Part shown: positions 26,170 through 35,302 of the stretch, in pieces | How the letters are laid out: every line of letters begins with the position of its first letter | Numbering within the stretch: position 1 is the first letter of the stretch | Origin: an uncultured Phascolarctobacterium sp. | GTDB lineage: Bacteria; Bacillota; Negativicutes; Acidaminococcales; Acidaminococcaceae | Assembly (NCBI GenBank): GCA_900541915.1 | Contig: UQLS01000003.1 | Coordinates: 109,189 to 173,188, forward strand | Reading direction: 5' to 3' | DNA length: 64,000 nucleotides | Position numbers and translations under genes: made by a program | The notes under the pieces: generated by a model | Database searches by the model: none | Seen by the model: only the letters and a program-made list of their open reading frames with translations | Told to the model about the DNA's origin: nothing

Positions 26170-26790
26170 TTAATTTACAGGCACTTCTACTACTTCCCGC
26201 GCTTCCAGCTCAAGCTCCACAGTCTTATTAAGCTTTTCAGTCAGCCATGCTTCTGCCTGCTGCTTATCGCTTTCCTTCATGCGCAGGATTACTTTGGCAC
26301 GCAGTCCGTATTCAACTTCGGCAATTTCAAAAAGCTGCTGCTGATACAGGATATTGAGTATCTTTCCCACATCATTTAAATCATCGAGAAAGAAATATCT
26401 GCCCATCATTACCTTTTCGGCAATCCCGCTGCCGCGTACCGCACCGGCTACACTATTGGTATAAGCCCGCACCAAACCGCCCGCGCCAAGCTTAATACCG
26501 CCGAAATACCTTGTTACGACTGCAGCAGTATTAGTCAGCTTATTCTTGCGCAGTACCTCCAACATTGGCAGCCCTGCCGTACCGGACGGCTCCCCATCAT
26601 CACTGGAGCGCTGTGCCAGATCATCTATAATATAGGCAGAGCAGTTATGCGTTGCATCCCAGAATTCTTTTTTTATATTCTTAATGAATTCCTGAGCCTG
26701 CGCTTCATTCTCCACCTTTTTCAGCGTACAGATAAACCGGGATTTCTCAATAACCGTTTCCTGCCGAAAGTCCTTAACAATAGTAAACAA
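26170..26790 (-). CDS. yigZ: YigZ/IMPACT family protein
   Basis: The 206-residue protein carries the UPF0029 core: ETVIEKSRFICTLKKV at the start, HNCSAYIID, the conserved SDDGEPSGTAG near 66-76 and VVTRYFGGIKLGAGGLVRAY, then a C-terminal DUF1949-like domain. Eukaryotic IMPACT modulates the Gcn2 response; the bacterial role is unclear. The start is most likely a TTG at 26790, 6 bases after AGAAGGAGGAG; the longer ATG start at 26838 would put the promoter (TATAAT) and this strong binding site inside the gene. Confidence 0.88.
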   Translation of the reverse strand: MFTIVKDFRQETVIEKSRFICTLKKVENEAQAQEFIKNIKKEFWDATHNCSAYIIDDLAQRSSDDGEPSGTAGLPMLEVLRKNKLTNTAAVVTRYFGGIKLGAGGLVRAYTNSVAGAVRGSGIAEKVMMGRYFFLDDLNDVGKILNILYQQQLFEIAEVEYGLRAKVILRMKESDKQQAEAWLTEKLNKTVELELEAREVVEVPVN

Positions 26791-27105
26791 GACTGCTCCT
26801 CCTTCTAAATATATTGTTATTATACCATAATCACTCATTATAAAAATGCATATAGCTAATTTTATTTAAAAATTTGCTGAAAATATTTACTAAATATCTT
26901 TTTCAATTGTCGTTTATCGTAAATATCGTTACATATTTTCTCTGTTACACAAGCCTTTTTCTGTATTTTTCATACATTTCTTAACTTTATGTTTATTTTG
27001 CATCTTATATTTGTTATAATACTGCACAAATATAAAGGAAAGGCTTTTTTAAGGTACTTTTCTAGGACATTAGTCCATAAATTATAAGGGAAAGAGGTTT
27101 TCAGT

Positions 27106-28089
27106 ATGAAGAATTTTTGTAAGCTCATCGGAAAATATTTCGGTATGATTGCCGTACTTTTTCTGATTCTTGGTATGACAATGCCGCAGAACTTTACCTG
27201 GGTAGTCGGTAAATTCGGCGGAGTGGCAGTTCTCAGCTTACTTTTAGGCGTAGTTATGTTTGGTATGGGTACAACCCTCGATTTAAAGGACTTCGCCTTA
27301 GTTTTAAAAAGACCGCTTGATGTTTTCATCGGCGCCTGCGCTCAGTTTGTCATTATGCCCGGCTTGGCTTACCTTATTGCCAGCGCCTTTAATCTTGATC
27401 CGGCACTGACTGCCGGTGTCGTACTCGTCGGTACCTGCCCCGGCGGCACATCCTCCAACGTTATTACCTTTATGTCCAAAGGCGACGTAGCCTTGTCTGT
27501 TACTATGACCAGTGTTTCCACTGTGCTTTCTCCAATCCTGACTCCGTTTATTACTTATCAGCTGATTGGTGAAAGAATCGCTTTCGACCCAGTAGGCATG
27601 TTCTGGAGTATTGTGCAAATTGTTATCGTGCCTATCTGCTTAGGCTTGGCAGTAAAATCTTTCCTGCCTAAACTGGCAGCCACTGCTACCGATTACCTGC
27701 CTGCAGTTTCGGCAATTGCCATTTCTCTGATTATCGCCGGCGTTATCGCAGTCAGCCGCGACAACATTCTGCGTACTTCCGGCACCATCCTCTTAGTTGT
27801 TATACTGCATAACTGCCTCGGCTACACCTTGGGCTTCATATTAGCGCGCCTTACCGGTATGAGCTGGAAAAAAGCTATCGCTCTTTCCGTCGAAGTAGGT
27901 ATGCAAAACTCCGGTCTTGCTACTGGCCTTGCCAAAGCACACTTTGCTTCCATGCCTATGGCTACCGTGCCCGGTGCTATCTTCTCCGCATGGCACAATA
28001 TTTCCGGCGCTGTGCTGGCGTGGATTTTTATTAACTTCTTAAATCCAAAATTCGACCCGGAATACACTGCAGAAGAAACAACAAAATAA
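27106..28089 (+). CDS. BASS family transporter (bile acid:sodium symporter type)
   Basis: The 327-residue membrane protein has about ten segments and the BASS motifs VMFGMGTTLDLKDF near 45-58, CPGGTSSNVITFMSKGDVALS near 109-129, and VGMQNSGLATGLAKAHF near 264. Bacterial members carry organic acids such as ketopantoate or bile acids with Na+; the substrate is not defined. AAAGAGG precedes the ATG at 27106. The gene is monocistronic and ends in a strong terminator. The 230-base gap before it shows AT-rich DNA with no gene that I can see. Confidence 0.9.
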   Translation: MKNFCKLIGKYFGMIAVLFLILGMTMPQNFTWVVGKFGGVAVLSLLLGVVMFGMGTTLDLKDFALVLKRPLDVFIGACAQFVIMPGLAYLIASAFNLDPALTAGVVLVGTCPGGTSSNVITFMSKGDVALSVTMTSVSTVLSPILTPFITYQLIGERIAFDPVGMFWSIVQIVIVPICLGLAVKSFLPKLAATATDYLPAVSAIAISLIIAGVIAVSRDNILRTSGTILLVVILHNCLGYTLGFILARLTGMSWKKAIALSVEVGMQNSGLATGLAKAHFASMPMATVPGAIFSAWHNISGAVLAWIFINFLNPKFDPEYTAEETTK

Positions 28090-28095
28090 AAACAT

Positions 28096-28133
28096 AAAAA
28101 TACAGCATCGCTCAGCGGTGCTGTATTTTTTAT
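28096..28133 (+). terminator. Rho-independent terminator
   Basis: AATACAGCA..GC / GC..TGCTGTATT with a T-run follows the BASS gene. Confidence 0.88.
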
Positions 28134-28190
28134 CACTTTAATAAAATTTCTTATGCTATAATGAACGAAGAAAGCAAAGAGGTGAAACAT

Positions 28191-29252
28191 ATGCCTTTAA
28201 ATGATATAACAAAACTAATCAATAAACTGGCAGCTGAGCATAATCTTGATGAACAGGAGCTGCTGCAGCTGCTGCAAAACAGTAACGAAGCATCCGATGC
28301 CTTACTGTCTGAACTTGCACGTAAGCAGGCACAGCAAATTTTTGGCAGAAATGTCTATCTGCGCGGACTTATTGAATTCAGTAATTACTGCCGCAACGAC
28401 TGTCTTTATTGCGGTATCCGCCGCAGCAACAGCCAGGCAAGCCGCTATCGACTGACACCGGATCAGATTCTTGACTGCTGTAAAGCAGGTTACAATTTAG
28501 GATTACGTACTTTCGTATTGCAGGGCGGCGAAGACTTTGCCTACGACGACCAAAAGCTTACTAAAGTTATCGAGAATATAAAAAAACAGCATCCAGACTG
28601 TGCTGTTACTATATCTGCCGGTGAACGTCCGCCGCATATTTACAGGCAATGGTTTGAGGCCGGTGCTGACCGTTATCTTCTGCGCCACGAAACAGCAACT
28701 GCCGAGCATTACGCTAAGCTGCACCCACCTGAACTTACTTTACAGCCCAGACTTGAATGCCTGTATAACCTCAAGGAAATAGGCTATCAGGTAGGCACAG
28801 GCTTTATGGTTTGCTCACCCTGGCAGACAACGGAAAATCTGGTACAAGATTTATTATTTATCAAAAAATTCCAGCCACACATGGTAGGTATCGGTCCCTT
28901 TATACCGCACCATGACACGCCGCTGGCAGCTTTTCCTGCCGGCAGCATTACACTGACACTCAGACTGCTGGCCATCCTGCGGCTCTTGCTCCCCAATCTG
29001 CTGCTGCCGGCTACTACAGCCTTAAATACACTGTCAGAAAAAGGCCATCAGCTTGGCATTCTGGCAGGCGCCAATGTCATAATGCCTAATCTGTCGCCGC
29101 AGGATGTACGCGCTAAATATACTCTCTACGACAATAAGCGTTCTACCGGCAGCGAAGCTGCTGAAGGCATCGCTATCTTAAAAGCTCAGCTGGCTGAAAT
29201 AGGCTACAGCGTTCCCGTTAGCCGCGGCGATGCACCTGGAGTGAAGCTATGA
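28191..29252 (+). CDS. hydE: [FeFe]-hydrogenase maturase HydE (radical SAM)
   Basis: The 353-residue radical SAM enzyme has the cluster motif C-R-N-D-C-L-Y-C near residue 64 within NYCRNDCLYCGIRRSN, preceded by GRNVYLRGLIEFSN as in HydE. The later GTGFMVCSPWQT and GPFIPHHDTPL blocks also match HydE. HydE works with HydG and HydF to build the diiron subcluster of [FeFe]-hydrogenase; neither is in the window. PylB/BioB-like relatives are less likely. GAGGTGA precedes the ATG at 28191. It overlaps the downstream ClC gene (ATGA), so both are in one transcript. Confidence 0.87.
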   Translation: MPLNDITKLINKLAAEHNLDEQELLQLLQNSNEASDALLSELARKQAQQIFGRNVYLRGLIEFSNYCRNDCLYCGIRRSNSQASRYRLTPDQILDCCKAGYNLGLRTFVLQGGEDFAYDDQKLTKVIENIKKQHPDCAVTISAGERPPHIYRQWFEAGADRYLLRHETATAEHYAKLHPPELTLQPRLECLYNLKEIGYQVGTGFMVCSPWQTTENLVQDLLFIKKFQPHMVGIGPFIPHHDTPLAAFPAGSITLTLRLLAILRLLLPNLLLPATTALNTLSEKGHQLGILAGANVIMPNLSPQDVRAKYTLYDNKRSTGSEAAEGIAILKAQLAEIGYSVPVSRGDAPGVKL

Positions 29253-30823
29253 ATGCCAAATACCAGGTCATAAACACCTATAAATCTTTAAGCGATTGGC
29301 ATAGCTTCAGACTGCGTCTGTTCGGCGAAGGTATCTTAGTCGGTCTGGCAGCCGGACTGGTTATCTGCCTGTTTCGCTTCGGTCTCGAGCAGGCAGAAGA
29401 GCTGCGCAGCCTTGCCTACTTGTATCTTACAACAGCAGAATGGTACTTGCATTTAGGCTGGTTCCTCTTACTGCTCATTATTGGACAAATTTTAGTCTAT
29501 CTGATTCGGTTGGAACCAATGGCCGCCGGCAGCGGTATTCCCCAGGTAAAGGGCGTACTGCTTGGGCTTGTAAAGCTGCGCTGGCTCTCTGTCCTCTGCA
29601 CTAAACTCGTCGGCGGTATTCTCGGTATCGGCGCCGGTCTTTCTCTTGGCCGTGAAGGCCCTTCTATCCAGCTGGGCGCAGTAGCAGCGCAAGGTATTAG
29701 CCGCCTGCTGGGGCGGACACGTATGGAAGAGCGTTATCTGCTCACCAGCGGTGCCAGCGCCGGGCTGGCAGCTTCCTTCAATGCTCCGCTGGCAGGGGTT
29801 ATCTTTGCTCTGGAAGAACTGCACCGCAATTTTTCCGTAGCCGTTATGCTGCCTGCCATGGCAGCCGCTATGATCGCTACTATTGTTTCACGCGCTCTGT
29901 TTGGAGCGGAGGCAGTATTTATCTTTCCTCACTTACCGGCACTGCCGCTCGACTATTACGGTTACGTTATCCTGGTAGCAATCGTTACAGGCTTCTGCGG
30001 TGTTATTTTTAACAAAGGGCTGTTAACCATCCCTGCTTTTTATGCTTTACCCTATTTTCAAAAACCAATAGTTAAAATCTGCTTTCCTTTAGTTATTGCA
30101 GGTATTTTAGGTTATTTTCTGCCTCAGGTACTCGGCGGGGGTAATAAACTGATAAACAGCTTAGCCGCTGTGCCTGTATCTCTGCAGATGCTTTTACTGC
30201 TACTTGTTTTCAAGCTGCTTTTTACCCTGCTCAGCTACGGCTGCGGTGTTCCCGGCGGCTTTTTCCTGCCCATGCTGGTTATCGGTGCTCTCTGCGGCAG
30301 TATCTGCAGTAATATTCTTGTTTCCCTGCAGCTTATCACTGCCGATTATGCCGCTGATATGGTCATTATGGCTATGGCAGCTCTGTTTTCTGCTTCGGTA
30401 CGTGCACCCATTACAGGTACGGTACTGATTATGGAAATGACAGCTTCCTACGAGCAGCTGCTGCCGCTGGCAATTTCCTCTATGGTAGCGCTGATTATCG
30501 CTGAGCTATGCCGCAGCAAACCCATTTACGAAGAACTTTTGCAGCGTTCTCTGCGGCAAAAGCAGCCTGAAGCTGACTTACTGGAACAGCGTAATATAGC
30601 AGAATTTGCTGTCTGCAGCGGCAGTACTGCCGAAAACAAGCTGGTAAAGGATATCAACTGGCCTGCCGATACCTTGCTGGTTGATATTAAACGCGGCGAA
30701 CAGAGACTCATACCAGCCGGCAATACCCGCATTCGCTCCGGTGATTTTCTCTATATTCTTACACATAATAAAAATATCGTTTTACTGCAGCAGATTACCG
30801 GAGAAAAACAAACAAAAAAATAA
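29249..30823 (+). CDS. ClC chloride channel/antiporter with C-terminal TrkA-C domain
   Basis: This 524-residue protein has the ClC selectivity motifs GSGIPQVKG near 90-98, GREGPSIQLG near 134-143 (the Glu of GREGP is the external gating glutamate needed for Cl-/H+ exchange) and PGGFFLPML near 333. After the membrane domain, residues from about 435 (VKDINWPADTLLVDIKRGE, IRSGDFLYIL) form a TrkA-C/RCK-C regulatory domain, as in many Firmicutes ClC proteins. Its ATG overlaps the hydE stop codon. A chloride or fluoride/proton role fits; a link to hydrogenase maturation is unexplained. Confidence 0.9.
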   Translation: MNAKYQVINTYKSLSDWHSFRLRLFGEGILVGLAAGLVICLFRFGLEQAEELRSLAYLYLTTAEWYLHLGWFLLLLIIGQILVYLIRLEPMAAGSGIPQVKGVLLGLVKLRWLSVLCTKLVGGILGIGAGLSLGREGPSIQLGAVAAQGISRLLGRTRMEERYLLTSGASAGLAASFNAPLAGVIFALEELHRNFSVAVMLPAMAAAMIATIVSRALFGAEAVFIFPHLPALPLDYYGYVILVAIVTGFCGVIFNKGLLTIPAFYALPYFQKPIVKICFPLVIAGILGYFLPQVLGGGNKLINSLAAVPVSLQMLLLLLVFKLLFTLLSYGCGVPGGFFLPMLVIGALCGSICSNILVSLQLITADYAADMVIMAMAALFSASVRAPITGTVLIMEMTASYEQLLPLAISSMVALIIAELCRSKPIYEELLQRSLRQKQPEADLLEQRNIAEFAVCSGSTAENKLVKDINWPADTLLVDIKRGEQRLIPAGNTRIRSGDFLYILTHNKNIVLLQQITGEKQTKK

Positions 30824-30853
30824 AAAAGCACTGCCTAAGCAGTGCTTTTTTAT
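30822..30853 (+). terminator. Rho-independent terminator after the hydE-ClC operon
   Basis: AAAAAGCACTGC / GCAGTGCTTTTT with a CTAA loop; it can also serve the convergent cysteine desulfidase gene. Confidence 0.9.
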
Positions 30854-30872
30854 TTTTTAATCGTCAAAGCTA

Positions 30873-32135
30873 TCAGATTCCCAGCATGACATCAATAATT
30901 TCTCTGTCCGTTTCTACCATACCCTGACTGGCAATCTTACCTACTGCAGCAATAGTTTCGTCTGCAGTCTTTTGCACAATGCCGTCGCCGCCGGCAAAGT
31001 TTTTCTCAGCCATCATCATATCGAAAGCCAGCAGACCGCCTTCAATAGACATAGCTATTTTAGCCGCGCAGGATGATTTCGCGCCGTCACAGATAATACC
31101 GGAATTAATCGCCAGAGCATTTTCTACTACATGCTCAATCTGCTCGGAAGTACAGTCATGCAGGAAAGCAATACCTGCACCGCTGCCGCAGCCGGCGCTG
31201 ACAGCACCGCAGTATGCAGAAAGCTTGCCGATACCCTGTTTAAGATAAATAGTGATTAAATCACTTAACAGCAAAGCACGCAGCAGTTTTTCCTGCTCAA
31301 CCTTCATAGCTCGTCCATATACCACTACCGGTACGGAAGCAGTGATGCCTTGGTTGCCGCTGCCGGAAACAATTACTACCGGCAGCTCGCAGCCGTTCAT
31401 ACGGGCGTCAGAAGCCGCTGCCGCATTAGCCTTAGCCTGGATACGTTTGCTGTTAGGCTCACGCTGCAGCAGGATTTTGCCGATACTTGCACCATATTCG
31501 TTTTTCAGGCCTTCTTCCGCAATAGCCATATTATAATCTATCTGGCGCTGTAAAAACTCTTCAACAGGCGCTAAAGGCATATTAGCAGCCGCGCTGATAA
31601 CCTCATCCAGCTTCCACAGGCACTCAGCCTTTTCTTCCTGCATCGGCTCCACCTGTTTTTCCATTATTACGCAGTCATCTTTCTTAATGCAGGTAATATT
31701 GGTATGGTCAGTACGAATAGTAACCGCTGCCGTATGACCTCCCTGCGCAGCTTCTACTCTGATATAGAAAATATCCGGCTCTTCAGACACATGTACCTTT
31801 ACTATGCCTGCTTCCGTATATTTTTTAATAGCCGCTTTTTCTTCTTCGCTGATATAAGCCAGTACCTGCAGTTGACGTTCAGAATGACCGGCTACAAAGC
31901 CTGCCACACAGGCAACCTCTATACCACGCATCTTATTGGTATTAGGCACTACTACGCTCTTAACGTTCTTAATAATATTACGGCTTACATAGATATCTAC
32001 GCTCTCCGGAAAACCCTCCAGTTGCTCTCTGCACACCGCACTGGCATAAGCAATAGCAATAGGTTCAGTACAGCCCATGGCAGGGATAAGCTCTGCCTTC
32101 AACGCCTCCACATACACTGCATATTTGTCCTGCAT
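30873..32135 (-). CDS. cyuA: L-cysteine desulfidase/CyuA-like iron-sulfur dehydratase (UPF0597)
   Basis: The 420-residue protein matches the serine-dehydratase-alpha-like UPF0597/CyuA family across its length: AMGCTEPIAIAYASA at about 19-33, NPNKMRGIEVACVAG-type motif near 62, and the Cys-rich SAYCGAVSAGCGSGAG plus CDGAKSSCAAKIA blocks that supply an oxygen-sensitive [4Fe-4S] cluster. Family members degrade cysteine to pyruvate, ammonia and sulfide. GGAGG precedes the ATG at 32135. The gene is monocistronic here, with no cysteine importer beside it. Confidence 0.87.
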   Translation of the reverse strand: MQDKYAVYVEALKAELIPAMGCTEPIAIAYASAVCREQLEGFPESVDIYVSRNIIKNVKSVVVPNTNKMRGIEVACVAGFVAGHSERQLQVLAYISEEEKAAIKKYTEAGIVKVHVSEEPDIFYIRVEAAQGGHTAAVTIRTDHTNITCIKKDDCVIMEKQVEPMQEEKAECLWKLDEVISAAANMPLAPVEEFLQRQIDYNMAIAEEGLKNEYGASIGKILLQREPNSKRIQAKANAAAASDARMNGCELPVVIVSGSGNQGITASVPVVVYGRAMKVEQEKLLRALLLSDLITIYLKQGIGKLSAYCGAVSAGCGSGAGIAFLHDCTSEQIEHVVENALAINSGIICDGAKSSCAAKIAMSIEGGLLAFDMMMAEKNFAGGDGIVQKTADETIAAVGKIASQGMVETDREIIDVMLGI

Positions 32136-32189
32136 ATTTTTTCCTCCTCCGATTTTTCGCCTATCACAGCGAAAACATTCTCTCTAAAA

Positions 32190-32232
32190 TAAAAAAGGAA
32201 CTATATATATCATATACAGTTCCTTTATTTTT
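32190..32232 (-). terminator. Terminator-like hairpin upstream of cyuA and beyond lysA
   Basis: AAAGGAACT / AGTTCCTTT with an AT-rich loop and flanking A/T runs lies between the lysA stop and the cyuA start; on the minus strand it would end the TrmB-lysA transcript. Confidence 0.75.
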
Positions 32233-32248
32233 AGCAAATTTTCTGTTT

Positions 32249-33511
32249 TTATTTATTAAATAAACCGGTGAAATCGAAGGTAGCAAAATAATCTGCCGGA
32301 GTTTCTGCACGTCTGATCAGCTCAGTGCTGCCGTCTTCTTTCAGCAGTACCTCTGCACTGCGCAGCTTGCCATTGTAATTGTAGCCCATAGCAAAGCCGT
32401 GCGCACCTGCATCATGGATAAAGAGCAGATCACCGATATCAATTTTCGGCAGCATACGGTCAATCGCAAATTTATCATTGTTTTCGCACAGACCGCCGGT
32501 TACATCATATTTATGGTCGCAGGGAGCATTTTCCTTGCCCATAACAGTAATATGATGATAAGAACCATAGATTGCCGGACGCATCAGGTTAGCAGCGCAG
32601 GCATCCAGTCCGATGTATTCTTTATAAGTGTGTTTTTCATGAATAGCTTTTGCAATCAGCGCACCATGGGGTCCAAGCATAAAGCGGCCCATCTCGGTAA
32701 AGATTTTTACATCATCCATACCAGCAGGAACCAGGATTTCCTCATAAGCCTTGCGCACGCCTTCACCAATAGCAAGGATATCATTGCCTTCCTGTTCAGG
32801 TTTGTAGGGAATGCCTACGCCGCCGGAAAGATTGATAAATTCAATATGTGCACCGGTTTCCTCTTTCAGTTCTACAGCAGTTTTGAAGAGAATTTTTGCC
32901 AGTTCAGGATAGTAATCGTTAGTAACAGTGTTAGAAGCCAAAAATGCATGCATACCAAAATGCTTAACGCCTTTTTGCAGCAGGATTTTGAAAGCTTCGG
33001 TCATCTGAGCGCGGGTCAGACCGTATTTAGCATCTCCGGGGTTGTCCATGATATTGTTCTCAATGGCGAAATGACCACCCGGGTTAAAACGGCAGCTGAT
33101 GGTATCAGGAATATCTGCTACCTTTTCCAAAAGTGCAATATGAGTAATATCATCAAGGTTGATAGTTACGTTCAGCTTGCGTGCCAGCTGGAAATCTTCC
33201 GCCGGAGTTGCGTTGGAGGAAAACATGATTTCATCATTTTTAAAACCAACTGCATCAGCCATAATCAGCTCAGTATAGGAAGAGCAGTCTGCGCCGCAGC
33301 CTTCCTCACGCAGGATTTTCAAAATGGTCGGATTAGGAGTTGCTTTAACGGCAAAATATTCCTTAAAGCCTTTATTCCAGGCAAAAGCCTGATTTACCAG
33401 ACGGGCAGTTTTGCGAATGCCAGCCTCGTCATACAGATAAAACGGAGTTGCGTAATGAGCAGCAATCTCATCCAGCTGCTCTTTGTTAACAAACGGTATC
33501 TTTTCAGCCAC
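32249..33511 (-). CDS. lysA: Diaminopimelate decarboxylase-type PLP enzyme (fold III)
   Basis: The 420-residue protein belongs to the alanine-racemase-fold decarboxylases. The PLP lysine lies in EYFAVKATPNP near residue 53, FGMHAFLASNT replaces the usual HxGSQ, and FTEMGRFMLGPHG, the catalytic Cys in VTGGLCENND and GAHGFAMGYNYNG follow. This variant set is typical of LysA homologues in anaerobic Firmicutes; a related decarboxylase function cannot be excluded. The start is a GTG at 33511, preceded by AAAGGTGA and overlapping the TrmB-type regulator stop by eight bases, so the pair is translationally coupled. Confidence 0.83.
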   Translation of the reverse strand: MAEKIPFVNKEQLDEIAAHYATPFYLYDEAGIRKTARLVNQAFAWNKGFKEYFAVKATPNPTILKILREEGCGADCSSYTELIMADAVGFKNDEIMFSSNATPAEDFQLARKLNVTINLDDITHIALLEKVADIPDTISCRFNPGGHFAIENNIMDNPGDAKYGLTRAQMTEAFKILLQKGVKHFGMHAFLASNTVTNDYYPELAKILFKTAVELKEETGAHIEFINLSGGVGIPYKPEQEGNDILAIGEGVRKAYEEILVPAGMDDVKIFTEMGRFMLGPHGALIAKAIHEKHTYKEYIGLDACAANLMRPAIYGSYHHITVMGKENAPCDHKYDVTGGLCENNDKFAIDRMLPKIDIGDLLFIHDAGAHGFAMGYNYNGKLRSAEVLLKEDGSTELIRRAETPADYFATFDFTGLFNK

Positions 33512-34211
33512 GGTTATCACCTTTCTGCAATTCAATTAATTTTATTTCATTTTTCAGCGCATCCTTGAACAGATCTACCAGGTTACGCTTACAGGAATAT
33601 AAGCAGGTTGAATTTTCTTCGTCTGCCAAATCACCGGTCAGTACCGTATGCGAATCGGCAATCAGACGGATCTGTTCATGCTGCTTGCTGGCAGAGTAGC
33701 ATATAGCTCCCTGCATCGTAAAATCCTTATCGCTGATGATTACAACCTTTAATTTTCTGTCGATAGCCTCCTGCAGTTCCTGCTGCAAAAGCTCCATTAC
33801 TCTGGCATTGGCAGAAACATAAATTCTGGCCTGTGCCTGACGAACGGTATTTTTTAATTTATTTATTATCTCCCGCTCGCCTTTAATAGTAATGTAGCCT
33901 TCGGCATCGTTCTTTAACTGCGGCAGCTGCTGCAGAATATCCTGCTTGATTTTTTGCAGTCGTTCCAGCTTGTTCTGACAAAATTCTTCTGCCGCTACAG
34001 GTGTATAGCGTGTTACCTTACCTTCTTCCAGAATATAGGCAGCACCCTTATCTACCAGCCCAGCTAAAGCCGTATAGGTATTAGAACGCGAAATACCTGT
34101 CTGCTTGGCAGCTTCGTAGCCCGTAAGGCTGCCTGCCTTCAGCAGCAGTACATACAGCGTTGCTTCCTGCTTTGTGAGATTAAAGTTTGTTAATCCTTCG
34201 ATAAGTTCCAT
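33504..34211 (-). CDS. TrmB family transcriptional regulator
   Basis: The 235-residue protein has the TrmB N-terminal winged helix (GLTNFNLTKQEATLYVLLLKAGSLTGYEAAKQTGISRSNTYTALAGLVDKG) and a C-terminal phospholipase-D-like ligand domain (ARIYVSANARVMELL, VVIISDKDF, HTVLTGDLADEE). TrmB proteins usually respond to sugars in archaea and varied ligands in bacteria. It precedes and overlaps a lysA-like gene, which suggests control by lysine or diaminopimelate, though that is only context. GAGGGAC precedes the ATG at 34211. Confidence 0.86.
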   Translation of the reverse strand: MELIEGLTNFNLTKQEATLYVLLLKAGSLTGYEAAKQTGISRSNTYTALAGLVDKGAAYILEEGKVTRYTPVAAEEFCQNKLERLQKIKQDILQQLPQLKNDAEGYITIKGEREIINKLKNTVRQAQARIYVSANARVMELLQQELQEAIDRKLKVVIISDKDFTMQGAICYSASKQHEQIRLIADSHTVLTGDLADEENSTCLYSCKRNLVDLFKDALKNEIKLIELQKGDNRG

Positions 34212-34449
34212 TGTCCCTCATTCAGCTCTTCTTTTTATTGTTCCTGTTTAAGAACACTATATTATATTTTTTTTGAGTTGTCAATAGCTAACAGCTATTT
34301 TTTCTCTTATAAACTTTTCTTGCCACCGCTGACTGGCAGCGTTATAATATTATTGTCATATGTCAGAAAGTTTATATTGCCTTTACAGCACTGACTTAGT
34401 ACATTCATCAAGCTGCCGTAAACGGCCAATCTGAAAGGAAGAAATAATT

Positions 34450-34842
34450 ATGAAAATAGCAGTAACCTATGCAGACGGAAATATTTTTCAGCATTTCGGT
34501 CATACCGAGCAATTTAAAGTATATGAAGCAGAAAATGGTCAAATCATCTCCGCGCAGGTCATCAGTACTAACGGCAGCGGTCATGGTGCTTTAGCAGTTC
34601 TGCTCTCTGACCTGCAGGTTGATACGCTGATTTGCGGCGGTATCGGTGCCGGCGCACAAAATGCACTGGCACAGGCTGGCATTAAATTATACGGCGGAGC
34701 AGCCGGCAGCGCCGACGAAGCAGTAGCTGCGCTTTTAGCAGGCAAGCTTGCTTTCAATCCTGACGTACATTGCAGTCACCACGACCATGAGCATGGTGAA
34801 CACCACTGCGGTGAACATCATACCTGCGGCGGTCACAATTAA
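34450..34842 (+). CDS. NifX/NafY-like dinitrogenase cofactor-binding family protein with His-rich tail
   Basis: The 130-residue protein has the COG1433 'dinitrogenase iron-molybdenum cofactor' fold: MKIAVTYADGNIFQHFGHTEQFKVYE at the start, then VDTLICGGIGAGAQNALAQAGI. Family members bind metal clusters or molybdate-type cofactors in many non-diazotrophic anaerobes. The C-terminal 25 residues hold nine His and three Cys (CSHHDHEHGEHHCGEHHTC), a probable metal-binding tail. No nif gene is nearby. AAAGGAAG precedes the ATG at 34450. A metal store or carrier role is an inference. Confidence 0.85.
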   Translation: MKIAVTYADGNIFQHFGHTEQFKVYEAENGQIISAQVISTNGSGHGALAVLLSDLQVDTLICGGIGAGAQNALAQAGIKLYGGAAGSADEAVAALLAGKLAFNPDVHCSHHDHEHGEHHCGEHHTCGGHN

Positions 34843-34845
34843 TTT

Positions 34846-35295
34846 ATGCGGCTTAAAGAAGAACTTAATCGTCCTGATGCTTTGCTGCAGCAGCTGACAC
34901 ATGTTTGGGAAAGCTCAGTAAGAGCAACACATCTATTTCTGCCGGAATCAGATATTATTGCTATCAAAAAATGTATTCCTCGATACCTATCGGCTGTGCC
35001 TATACTAATCACCGTATCAGATAACAATAAACATATTGCATTCATGGGTCTACAGGAAAATAATATCGAAATGCTTTTTATTGATGCGAACTACCGAGGT
35101 AAAGGTATAGGTAAAAGACTTATCAGCTATGCTTTAAATAAATATGCGGCAGATAAAGTAACCGTCAACAAACAAAACCAGCAGGCAATAGGATTTTATG
35201 AAAAAATGGGTTTCGCAGTTTTCAAGGAAACACCTGTCGACGAACAGGGCAGACCCTATCCACTTCTTTATATGGCTTTACAAAAAAAGACTTAG
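34846..35295 (+). CDS. GNAT family N-acetyltransferase
   Basis: The 149-residue protein has the GNAT acetyl-CoA-binding stretch: LFIDANYRGKGIGKRLISYAL near residues 76-96 (motif A with Q/RxxGxG/A reading RGKGIG) and GFYEKMGFAVFKE near 118. It resembles small ElaA/YjaB-type acetyltransferases of unknown substrate. Its ATG is three bases past the preceding stop codon, with no good binding site of its own, so it is probably translated by coupling. The accessory island starts 8 bases after its stop. Confidence 0.82.
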   Translation: MRLKEELNRPDALLQQLTHVWESSVRATHLFLPESDIIAIKKCIPRYLSAVPILITVSDNNKHIAFMGLQENNIEMLFIDANYRGKGIGKRLISYALNKYAADKVTVNKQNQQAIGFYEKMGFAVFKETPVDEQGRPYPLLYMALQKKT

Positions 35296-35302
35296 GCTAA
35301 GT

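Noticed and set aside
32399..33568. Long open frame (389 codons) on the plus strand opposite lysA
   Set aside because: Antisense to the lysA-like gene with full PLP motifs; composition is that of a shadow frame.
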